A DNA stretch of 64,000 nt, from the NCBI RefSeq assembly GCF_900186835.1, contig NZ_LT906448.1, forward strand, positions 1,178,001 through 1,242,000. Direction: 5' to 3'. Positions 57,403 through 64,000 of this stretch are shown piece after piece. The stretch comes from Pasteurella dagmatis. GTDB lineage: Bacteria > Pseudomonadota > Gammaproteobacteria > Enterobacterales > Pasteurellaceae. The translations under genes and the position numbers were made by a program. How positions within the stretch are numbered: position 1 is the first letter of the stretch; the number at the start of each line of letters is the position of its first letter. The notes beneath the pieces are model-generated. The model was not told the DNA's origin. It ran no database searches and saw only the letters and a program-made list of their open reading frames with translations.

Positions 57403-58641
57403 ATGAACAAAAGCTCTCTCTCTCTTAAGCTTATCTTATTCTTATCTTTGTCATTACTGAGCGTAACAAGTTGGTCTAAAACAATGACAATCTATTTAGA
57501 TCCTGCTTCATTACCCACATTAAACCAATTAATGCACTTTACAAAAGAAAGTGAAGATAAAGAAACAGCTCGAATTTTTGGCTTTTCTCGCTTTAAACTA
57601 CCTGAAAAAATTACAGAGCAGTATAATAATATCCATTTTGTCGAAATCAAGAATAACCGACCGACAGAGGATATCTTCACCATATTAGATCAATATCCAG
57701 AAAAGCTAGAATTAGATCTCCATTTGAATATCGCACACTCAATACAGTTATTCCACCCAATTTTGCAATATCGCTTTAAACATCCAGATCGTATTTCAAT
57801 CAAAAGCTTGAATCTTTATGATGATGGCACAATGGAATATGTTGATTTAGAAAAAGAAGAAAATAAAGACATCAAAAGTGCGATTAAAAAAGCAGAAAAA
57901 CAACTTTCAGATTACTTACTCACAGGCAAAATCAATTTTGACAATCCAACTCTTGCACGTTATGTTTGGCAATCACAATATCCGGTAAAATATCACTTTC
58001 TAAGTACAGAATACTTTGAAAAAGCCGAATTTTTACAACCATTAAAAACTTATTTGGCTGGGAAATATCAGAAAATGGATTGGTCAGCTTATGAGAAACT
58101 TTCCCCAGAACAACAAACCTTTTATCTAAAACTAGTTGGTTTTAGTGATGAAACCAAACAGTTATTTCATACAGAACAAACAAAATTTATTTTCACAGGT
58201 ACTACAACTTGGGAAGGTAATACGGATATACGAGAATATTATGCCAAACAACAACTGAATTTACTCAAGCACTTTACACACTCGGAAGGTGATTTGTTTA
58301 TAGGTGATCAATATAAAATCTATTTCAAAGGTCATCCAAGAGGTGGAGATATCAATGATTATATTTTGAAGCATGCAAAAGATATTACGAATATTCCAGC
58401 AAATATTTCTTTTGAAATTCTAATGATGACAGGACTATTGCCAGATAAAGTTGGTGGTGTGGCAAGCTCTCTTTATTTCTCATTACCAAAAGAAAAAATT
58501 AGCCATATTATCTTTACATCAAATAAAAAAATTAAAAATAAAGAAGATGCGCTAAATGATCCTTATGTACGTGTAATGTTACGTTTAGGAATGATTGATA
58601 AATCTCAAATTATTTTTTGGGATAGTTTAAAACAGTTATAA
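57403..58641 (+). CDS. GT80 family sialyltransferase (PmST1-like)
   Basis: A 412-residue protein, same length as Pasteurella multocida PmST1 and similar from end to end as I recall it. It starts with a signal-like segment (ILFLSLSLLSVTSWS). Residues known from PmST1 are conserved: D141 in LYDDGTMEY, M144, E271 in TTTWEGNTD, H311 and R313 in FKGHPRGGD, E338, and S355-S356 in GGVASSLYFS. PmST1 transfers sialic acid from CMP-Neu5Ac to galactose (alpha2,3, with alpha2,6 and trans-sialidase side activities). The substrate is probably lipooligosaccharide. It is followed by neuA after 37 bases. Confidence 0.93.
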   Translation: MNKSSLSLKLILFLSLSLLSVTSWSKTMTIYLDPASLPTLNQLMHFTKESEDKETARIFGFSRFKLPEKITEQYNNIHFVEIKNNRPTEDIFTILDQYPEKLELDLHLNIAHSIQLFHPILQYRFKHPDRISIKSLNLYDDGTMEYVDLEKEENKDIKSAIKKAEKQLSDYLLTGKINFDNPTLARYVWQSQYPVKYHFLSTEYFEKAEFLQPLKTYLAGKYQKMDWSAYEKLSPEQQTFYLKLVGFSDETKQLFHTEQTKFIFTGTTTWEGNTDIREYYAKQQLNLLKHFTHSEGDLFIGDQYKIYFKGHPRGGDINDYILKHAKDITNIPANISFEILMMTGLLPDKVGGVASSLYFSLPKEKISHIIFTSNKKIKNKEDALNDPYVRVMLRLGMIDKSQIIFWDSLKQL

Positions 58642-58678
58642 AGCTATAATTAGTTGCTAAAACAAATAGGAACAAGTT

Positions 58679-59350
58679 ATGAAAAATATCGCCATTATTC
58701 CAGCTCGAGCTGGCTCCAAAGGGATCCCAGATAAAAATCTTCAACCAATTGGAGGTCATTCTCTAATTGGACGCGCAATTTTAGCAGCTAAACAAGCAGA
58801 AGTGTTCGATCAAATTGTCGTGACTTCGGATGGTGATAACATTTTGCAAGAAGCAGAAAAATATGGAGCAATAGCTATCAAACGCCCTGCTGAACTTGCT
58901 CAAGATAACTCAAGAACAATTGATGCGATTCTACACGCACTTGAAACATTAAAAATCACTCAAGGTACTTGTACCTTGCTACAACCGACTAGCCCCTTGC
59001 GTGATCATTTAGATATCAAAAATGCAATGGATATGTTCATCAATGGTAACGTAAGTTCAGTAGTGTCTGCTTGTGAATGTGAACATCATCCTTACAAAGC
59101 ATTTTCTTTAGGCAAAGATCACGAGGTTTTACCCGTTCGTGAAATTGCAGATTTTGAGGCAGCTAGACAAACATTACCTAAAATGTACCGTGCGAATGGT
59201 GCAATTTACATTAACGATATTGCCCAGCTACTCAAAGAAAAATATTTCTTTATTCCTCCACTCAAATTCTACTTAATGCCAACTTATCGTTCAGTAGATA
59301 TTGATGTGAAACAGGATTTAGAACTGGCGGAAATTTTAGCAAATAAATAG
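58679..59350 (+). CDS. neuA: CMP-N-acetylneuraminate cytidylyltransferase
   Basis: A 223-residue CMP-sialic acid synthetase. [20 protein letters not shown] is the CTP-binding start, with [14 protein letters not shown] near 100, and [12 protein letters not shown] and [12 protein letters not shown] at the end. It activates sialic acid with CTP, making the donor for the sialyltransferase just upstream. No sialic acid synthesis genes are nearby, so the sugar is probably scavenged. AGGAACAAGTT precedes the ATG. Confidence 0.96.
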   Translation: MKNIAIIPARAGSKGIPDKNLQPIGGHSLIGRAILAAKQAEVFDQIVVTSDGDNILQEAEKYGAIAIKRPAELAQDNSRTIDAILHALETLKITQGTCTLLQPTSPLRDHLDIKNAMDMFINGNVSSVVSACECEHHPYKAFSLGKDHEVLPVREIADFEAARQTLPKMYRANGAIYINDIAQLLKEKYFFIPPLKFYLMPTYRSVDIDVKQDLELAEILANK

Positions 59351-59365
59351 CCGCACTTTATCGTG

Positions 59366-59416
59366 AAGTGGGCATTGCAACTGCTCAACGCAGTGGCAAT
59401 CCCGCTTTTTATTTTT
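59366..59416 (+). terminator. terminator of the sialyltransferase-neuA pair
   Basis: A long imperfect stem of about 17 bp from 59366 to 59407 (AAGTGGG paired with CCCGCTT at its base, one bulge and one mismatch) followed by TTTTTATTTTTA. Confidence 0.85.
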
Positions 59417-59418
59417 AC

Positions 59419-59484
59419 AGTGGTTCGTAAACCTCCCACTTGAACAATGTATCTTGTAAAGCGTTGTTCGAAACAAAACTAGGA
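59419..59484 (+). promoter_or_regulatory. probable preQ1-I riboswitch controlling queCDE
   Basis: The leader shows P1 AGTGG (59419-59423) and CCACT (59436-59440) around a 12-base loop TTCGTAAACCTC, the same loop length as the B. subtilis preQ1-I aptamer. An extra hairpin GAACAA..TTGTTC (59442-59469) follows. The A-rich tail AAACAAAACTAGGA then comes, whose AGG (59481-59483) can pair with the loop CCT. That AGG is also the queC ribosome site, so ligand binding would block translation. It resembles the longer preQ1-I subtypes with SD sequestration. The call is inference from fold and gene context. Confidence 0.68.
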
Positions 59485-59491
59485 AAACAAT

Positions 59492-60166
59492 ATGAATATT
59501 ACAAACCCAAACGGCAATCGTAAAGCCGTTGTTATTTTTTCGGGTGGACAAGACTCCACCACCTGCCTAATTCAAGCCATTCAAGAATATGGTGCTGAGA
59601 ATGTTGAGGCTGTTACATTCCAATATGGTCAACGTCATGCCATTGAACTTGAAAAAGCCCAATGGATTGCAAAAGATCTTGGTGTCAAGCAAATCTTAAT
59701 TGATACCTCCGTTATCAAAGCGATTACACAAAATGCACTAATGGACAAAAACGCAACAATTGAGCAACAAGGTAGCACTCCCAATACTTTTGTTGATGGT
59801 CGTAATGCGCTATTCCTACTCTACGCTGCAATTTATGCTAAAGGTCAAGGCATCACTGACATTATTACAGGCGTATGCGAAACTGATTTCAGCGGTTATC
59901 CCGATTGCCGTGATGTTTTCATTAAATCAATGAATGTGACTTTAAATCTAGCAATGGACTATTCCTTCAATATCAAAACGCCACTGATGTATCTCACTAA
60001 AGCACACACTTGGCAATTAGCTGATGAGCTTGGTGCGCTAGATTATATTCGCCAACACACACACACTTGTTATATGGGTGTTGAGAAAGGTTGTGGTGAA
60101 TGCCCAAGCTGCATATTACGTGAAAATGGTTTAACAGAATATTTAGCAATAAAAAGAGCGGTATAA
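59492..60166 (+). CDS. queC: 7-cyano-7-deazaguanine synthase
   Basis: A 224-residue QueC: PP-loop ATPase site [22 protein letters not shown]-like [37 protein letters not shown], and zinc cysteines in [15 protein letters not shown] near 203. It converts carboxy-deazaguanine to preQ0 in queuosine synthesis. First of three overlapping or nearly touching que genes. Confidence 0.96.
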   Translation: MNITNPNGNRKAVVIFSGGQDSTTCLIQAIQEYGAENVEAVTFQYGQRHAIELEKAQWIAKDLGVKQILIDTSVIKAITQNALMDKNATIEQQGSTPNTFVDGRNALFLLYAAIYAKGQGITDIITGVCETDFSGYPDCRDVFIKSMNVTLNLAMDYSFNIKTPLMYLTKAHTWQLADELGALDYIRQHTHTCYMGVEKGCGECPSCILRENGLTEYLAIKRAV

Positions 60167-60169
60167 TTT

Positions 60170-60595
60170 ATGTTTAAAATTGTAAAAGAATTTAGTTTTG
60201 ATATGGCACATATGCTAGATGGACACGATGGCAAATGCAAAAACTTACATGGACACACTTACAAATTGCAGGTTGAAATTTGTGGTGAGCTCCACCAATC
60301 TGGTCCAAAAAAAGGAATGGTTATCGACTTTTCAGATTTAAAAGCGATAGTAAAAAAACGTATTTTAGAGCCGATGGATCACGCTTTTATTTACGATTGC
60401 ACGAGTGAAAGAGAATCCAAAGTTGCAAATTTATTACAATCATTGGACTCAAAAACCTTTTCTCTTCCAACCCGTACTACTGCTGAAGAAATGGCGCGCT
60501 TTATTTTCAACTGTTTGAAATATGAAGAACATTTACCTGTTTCTGCGATTCGTTTATGGGAAACACCAAGCTCATTTTGTGAATATGAGGAATAA
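60170..60595 (+). CDS. queD: 6-carboxytetrahydropterin synthase
   Basis: A 141-residue QueD of the PTPS fold. FSFDMAHMLDGHDGKCKNLH and HGHTYKLQVEI supply the zinc histidines and the catalytic cysteine; MVIDFSDLKAIVK and LPTRTTAEEMA follow. It makes CPH4 from dihydroneopterin triphosphate. Three bases separate it from queC. Confidence 0.96.
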   Translation: MFKIVKEFSFDMAHMLDGHDGKCKNLHGHTYKLQVEICGELHQSGPKKGMVIDFSDLKAIVKKRILEPMDHAFIYDCTSERESKVANLLQSLDSKTFSLPTRTTAEEMARFIFNCLKYEEHLPVSAIRLWETPSSFCEYEE

Positions 60596-60600
60596 GTGCG

Positions 60601-61230
60601 GTGCAAATTCGAGAAATTTTTGAACCTGAATATAACATTGTTGAAATTTTTGAAAGTCTGCAAGGCGAAGGTTTCAACACAGGTATGCCAAGCATTTTTG
60701 TGCGTTTTGGTAAATGCAACTTGGCTTGTCCTTGGTGTGATACCAATTACAATCAATACACCACCTGGTCGCTCAGCCAAATTCTACAAAAAGTGCGGTC
60801 GTTTTCGGCTAAGAATATTATTATCACCGGTGGTGAACCGACCATTGTGCCGAAGATTGAATATTTACTAGATACCCTCAAAGCAGAAGGCTATTTTTTA
60901 GCAATTGAAACCAATGGGTTAAAAACAATCCCGAGTCAGATTGATTATATTGCGACTAGTCCAAAACGCTTGTATCAACATAAATACCAGCAAAAATGTA
61001 TTCCCTTTGCAAACGAAGTTCGCATTGTGGCAGATGAAGATGTGTTCAGCTTTTGTGAGCAAATTGAACAACAGATCCACGCAGATCGCTACTATCTATC
61101 CCCTTGTGAAATTGACGGTGAAATGAATTTGCTGGAAACGATCACACAAATTGGCTTATTAAATCAACGAGTTAATAAGCCAAAGTGGCAACTCAGCATA
61201 CAAACCCATAAATTAATTGGTATTGAATAA
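60601..61230 (+). CDS. queE: 7-carboxy-7-deazaguanine synthase (radical SAM)
   Basis: A 209-residue radical SAM enzyme with FESLQGEGFNTGMPSIFVRF and the cluster motif CNLACPWCDTNYNQ near 40, then NIIITGGEPTIV near 75. It rearranges CPH4 to CDG. The start is GTG at 60601, inside an uptake signal that straddles the queD stop; no ribosome site is visible, so translation is likely coupled to queD. H-bond to queC/D is by pathway: D, E, then C. Confidence 0.94.
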   Translation: MQIREIFEPEYNIVEIFESLQGEGFNTGMPSIFVRFGKCNLACPWCDTNYNQYTTWSLSQILQKVRSFSAKNIIITGGEPTIVPKIEYLLDTLKAEGYFLAIETNGLKTIPSQIDYIATSPKRLYQHKYQQKCIPFANEVRIVADEDVFSFCEQIEQQIHADRYYLSPCEIDGEMNLLETITQIGLLNQRVNKPKWQLSIQTHKLIGIE

Positions 61231-61252
61231 AGGTGATTTTTCACCTTTTTCA
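61230..61252 (+). terminator. terminator of queCDE
   Basis: AAGGTGA-TTTT-TCACCTT plus T tract. Confidence 0.85.
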
Positions 61253-61337
61253 TATTATTTAAAGAATATTTTTCTTGATCATTATATAAATAAATACATA
61301 ATGGTATTGTTTTTAATTTGAAGTAGTAAATACACTT

Positions 61338-61396
61338 GGCTAATGCGAACACTCCCCCATAATCTTGAAAAAGATTTTCGCATTAGCCATTTTTTT
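61338..61396 (+). ncRNA. candidate small RNA or orphan structured terminator
   Basis: GGCTAATGCGAA (61338-61349) pairs perfectly with TTCGCATTAGCC (61377-61388). Inside it a second hairpin, AATCTT-GAAA-AAGATT (61361-61376), abuts the outer 3' arm. The unpaired stretch between is C-rich (CACTCCCCCAT). ATTTTTTT follows. The queE terminator lies 90 bases upstream, so this is not needed for queE. A C-rich loop could pair with Shine-Dalgarno sequences. No convincing promoter is fixed in the AT-rich stretch ahead of it. Confidence 0.4.
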
Positions 61397-61465
61397 CTTC
61401 TTATTCCCTCTCAAATCCTTTAACATTGATTTCATTTATTCTTGCTATATCAACGAGAACAATCT

Positions 61466-62221
61466 ATGAATAATCTTGAACTGGAACAAATTTTAAATCA
61501 AAAACTAAATGCCCAGAGCATTTCAGACTACGCTCCAAACGGTTTACAAGTAGAAGGCAAAACTGAGATCAAAAAAATCATTACTGGTGTGACAGCGAGC
61601 CAGGCATTAATTGACTATGCAGTGAAACAAAATGCCGATGCACTTTTGGTTCACCATGGCTATTTTTGGAAAAGTGAAAACCCTTGTATTCGTGGAATGA
61701 AAGGGAAACGCATTAAAACCTTATTAGTCAATGATATCAACTTATACGGCTACCACTTGCCTTTAGATGTACACCCAGAATTAGGCAATAATGCACTTCT
61801 TGCGGAATTATTAGAAATTAAAAATTTACAGCCTTTAGAACAAAGTTCAGTCAGTATTCCTGTTTATGGCACATTAAAAACGCCATTAACTAGTGAAGCA
61901 TTTGCCGCACGTATTGAACAAGTTCTCAACCGCAAACCATTAGTTTGTAGCGAAAATGCACCGCACTTAATCCGTACAGTGGGCATTTGTACTGGTGGTG
62001 GTCAAGGTTATATTGATTTAGCAGCAAACCAAGGTATTGATGCATTTATTACTGGTGAAGTTTCTGAACAAACTATCCATTCTGCACGAGAACAAGGTAT
62101 TCATTTTTTTGCAGCAGGTCATCATGCCACTGAACGTTATGGCATTAAAGCATTAGGTGAATGGTTAAGCCGAGAATATGGTTTTGAAGTTGAATTTAAA
62201 GATATTGATAATCCAGCTTAA
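61466..62221 (+). CDS. ybgI: NIF3-family metal-binding protein YbgI
   Basis: A 251-residue Nif3/YbgI protein. ISDYAPNGLQVEGKTEIKKI, DALLVHHGYFWKSE, YHLPLDVHPELGNNALLAEL, and GEVSEQTIHSAREQG with FFAAGHHATERYG carry the dinuclear-metal ligands. It is often annotated as GTP cyclohydrolase 1 type 2, but its cellular role is not settled. ATG at 61466 (ACGAGAACAATCT upstream) gives the usual N-terminus. Confidence 0.93.
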   Translation: MNNLELEQILNQKLNAQSISDYAPNGLQVEGKTEIKKIITGVTASQALIDYAVKQNADALLVHHGYFWKSENPCIRGMKGKRIKTLLVNDINLYGYHLPLDVHPELGNNALLAELLEIKNLQPLEQSSVSIPVYGTLKTPLTSEAFAARIEQVLNRKPLVCSENAPHLIRTVGICTGGGQGYIDLAANQGIDAFITGEVSEQTIHSAREQGIHFFAAGHHATERYGIKALGEWLSREYGFEVEFKDIDNPA

Positions 62222-62306
62222 GCCGTTTGCATAAGGTCTGCTTTGTATTTATTCATATTTTCCCTTATACTAACAAGAATTTCTAACATACGAAAAGGTA
62301 TTGATT

Positions 62307-63089
62307 ATGGGTTTCTTAAAAAATAAACGTATTTTAATCGCGGGTGTTGCAAGCAATCGTTCAATTGCTTACGGTATCGCACAAGCAATGAAACGTGAAG
62401 GTGCAGAATTAGCATTTACTTACCAAAATGATAAATTAAAAAGTCGTGTTGAAGAATTCGCAAAAGAATTAGGTTCAGATATCGTGATTCCTTGTGATGT
62501 GGGTACCGATGAAAGCATTGAACAATGCTTTACTGAATTAGCGAAACACTGGGATAAATTTGATGGTTTTGTTCACTCAATAGCATTTGCACCAGGTGAT
62601 CAATTAGATGGTGACTACGTAGATTCAGTAAATCGTGAAGGCTTCCGTATCGCACACGATATAAGCTCATACAGCTTTGTAGCAATGGCAAAAGCTGCAC
62701 GTGGTATGTTAAATCCAAACTCTGCATTATTAACCCTTTCTTACTTAGGTGCTGAGCGAGCAATTCCTAACTATAATGTAATGGGCTTAGCGAAAGCATC
62801 ATTAGAAGCAAATACTCGCTTTATGGCAGCTTCTTTAGGTAAAGATGGTATTCGTGTAAATGCGATCTCTGCCGGCCCAATCCGCACTTTAGCTGCATCA
62901 GGTATCAAAAACTTCAAGAAAATGCTGGCGAACTTCGAACAAACTGCACCATTACGCCGTACAGTAACTATTGAAGATGTAGGTAACTCAGCTGCATTCT
63001 TATGCTCTGATTTAGCTGCTGGTGTAACAGGTGAAGTATTACACGTTGATGCTGGTTTCAGTATCGTTGCAATGGGTGAATTAGAATAA
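62307..63089 (+). CDS. fabI: enoyl-ACP reductase FabI
   Basis: A 260-residue NADH-dependent reductase of the SDR fold. [20 protein letters not shown] is the cofactor site. The catalytic pair lies in [14 protein letters not shown] near 156-163, and [17 protein letters not shown] follows. It performs the last reduction in each fatty-acid elongation cycle. ATG at 62307 follows AAAAGGTATTG. A terminator separates it from rnb. Confidence 0.97.
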   Translation: MGFLKNKRILIAGVASNRSIAYGIAQAMKREGAELAFTYQNDKLKSRVEEFAKELGSDIVIPCDVGTDESIEQCFTELAKHWDKFDGFVHSIAFAPGDQLDGDYVDSVNREGFRIAHDISSYSFVAMAKAARGMLNPNSALLTLSYLGAERAIPNYNVMGLAKASLEANTRFMAASLGKDGIRVNAISAGPIRTLAASGIKNFKKMLANFEQTAPLRRTVTIEDVGNSAAFLCSDLAAGVTGEVLHVDAGFSIVAMGELE

Positions 63090-63108
63090 CGCTTAATTCT
63101 TTAATAAG

Positions 63109-63132
63109 AGCGGACAAATGTCCGCTTTTTAC
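63109..63132 (+). terminator. terminator of fabI
   Basis: AGCGGACA-AA-TGTCCGCT (tight loop, so the inner pairs probably open) and T tract. Confidence 0.85.
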
Positions 63133-63151
63133 TTTTTTATGGATAATCTAA

Positions 63152-64000
63152 ATGTTCCAAAATAATCCTCTTCTTTCTCAATTAAAACAGCAAATCAGAG
63201 AGAGCAAACAACAAGTCGAAGGTATAGTAAAAAGTTCAGATAAAGCATTCGGTTTTCTCGAATGTGATAAGAAAAGCTACTTTATCCCCCCTGCAGCAAT
63301 GAAAAAAGTGATGCACGGTGACAAAATCAAAGCACTTATCGAAGTGGTTGGTGATAAAGAACAAGCAGAACCGGACGAATTAATTGAACCTATGCTCACT
63401 CGCTTTATTGCACGTGTACGCTTTAATAAAGACAAAAAATTGCAAGTACTTGTTGATCATCCACAAATTAATCAACCTATTGGCGCGTCACAACACAAAT
63501 CCGTACAAGAAGAATTACAAGAAGGCGATTGGGTAGTTGCGACCTTAAAAACACACCCGCTACGCGACGATCGTTTTTTCTTTGCTCAAATTCAACAATT
63601 TATTTGTAAAGCGGATGATGAACTAGCGCCTTGGTGGGTTACTTTAGCTCGTCACGAGCAATCACGTTACCCAGTGAAGGGATTAGATAGTTACGAAATG
63701 CAAGATCAGCAAACTCGTGAAGATTTGACCGCACTTCACTTCGTCACTATTGACTCTGAAACAACAAAAGATATGGACGACGCGTTATATATTGAAGCAA
63801 TCCAACAAGATGAACAACAAACAGGCTGGCGCTTAGTCGTCGCGATTGCGGACCCAACGGCATACATTGCGTTAGATTCGCAAATTGAGAAAGAAGCAAA
63901 ACAACGTTGTTTCACCAACTATTTACCCGGTTTCAATATCCCAATGCTGCCACCTGAATTGTCTGACGATCTTTGCTCATTAATGAAAGATAAGGTTCGT
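63152..64000 (+). CDS. rnb: exoribonuclease II, 5' part only
   Basis: The first 283 codons of RNase II, cut by the right edge. The N-terminus MFQNNPLLSQLKQQIRES leads into cold-shock RNA-binding domains (SSDKAFGFLECDKKSYFIPP). The start of the RNB catalytic domain follows, with FVTIDSETTKDMDDALYIEA near 198 carrying the acidic metal ligands and LVVAIADPTAYI. It degrades mRNA 3' to 5'. The upstream ATG at 63139 is out of frame and stops early. fabI followed by rnb matches H. influenzae order. Confidence 0.95.
   Translation, partial: MFQNNPLLSQLKQQIRESKQQVEGIVKSSDKAFGFLECDKKSYFIPPAAMKKVMHGDKIKALIEVVGDKEQAEPDELIEPMLTRFIARVRFNKDKKLQVLVDHPQINQPIGASQHKSVQEELQEGDWVVATLKTHPLRDDRFFFAQIQQFICKADDELAPWWVTLARHEQSRYPVKGLDSYEMQDQQTREDLTALHFVTIDSETTKDMDDALYIEAIQQDEQQTGWRLVVAIADPTAYIALDSQIEKEAKQRCFTNYLPGFNIPMLPPELSDDLCSLMKDKVR

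Overview
The window looks like chromosome of a Haemophilus species. The 9-base Haemophilus uptake signal (AAGTGCGGT / ACCGCACTT) recurs throughout, often as inverted pairs acting as terminators. The DNA is AT-rich, and gene order matches blocks I recall from H. influenzae: holC-fumC, ybaB-recR-topB-secG-tRNA-Leu, epmA/frdABCD, lptF-lptG/pepA, and mtn-(DsbA-like)-recJ-dsbC-prfB-lysS. A complete mannose-family PTS (manXYZ) and a Pasteurella-type GT80 sialyltransferase suggest a relative such as H. parainfluenzae rather than H. influenzae itself. The species call is an inference.

Layout. 1-2582: holC (partial), fumC and a secreted chalcone-isomerase-like protein. 2586-10320: an insertion with 31-bp perfect terminal inverted repeats and a perfect 8-bp target duplication (TATAAGAA). 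It carries two different IS1595-type transposases, two related coiled-coil/winged-helix small proteins, a Cro/CI-type repressor beside palindromic operators, and a two-gene BcgI-like restriction-modification system (nuclease-methylase fusion plus S subunit). This is the accessory highlight of the window. 10377-14972: ycfP, rimK, grxA, argA, manA. 14981-19671: yobD, a porin and manXYZ, with a CRP site upstream of manX. 20059-27999: an MFS transporter, yeeX, serC-hisC-aroA, ubiD, smpB, mop. 28089-30120: qseBC two-component system.

30343-34092 is a copper-RiPP locus: hvfX (DoxX), hvfA (precursor with four EGKCGEGKCG doublets), hvfB (MNIO maturase) and hvfC (partner). Convergent to it lie an ECF sigma factor and a small cysteine-containing probable anti-sigma. 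Two copies of a promoter-like motif and a structured leader precede hvfX.

34194-46472: tRNA-Leu(GAG), secG, topB, recR, ybaB, acnB, an orphan AfuA-type binding protein, epmA, and frdABCD behind an FNR-like site. 46769-57347: lptGF, pepA, mtn, a DsbA-like protein, recJ, dsbC, prfB (with its programmed frameshift) and lysS. 57403-59350: a GT80 sialyltransferase and neuA, which together make and transfer CMP-sialic acid for surface glycan sialylation. 59419-61230: queC-queD-queE under a probable preQ1-I riboswitch. 61338-61388: an unexplained strong nested hairpin, possibly a small RNA. 61466-64000: ybgI, fabI and the start of rnb.
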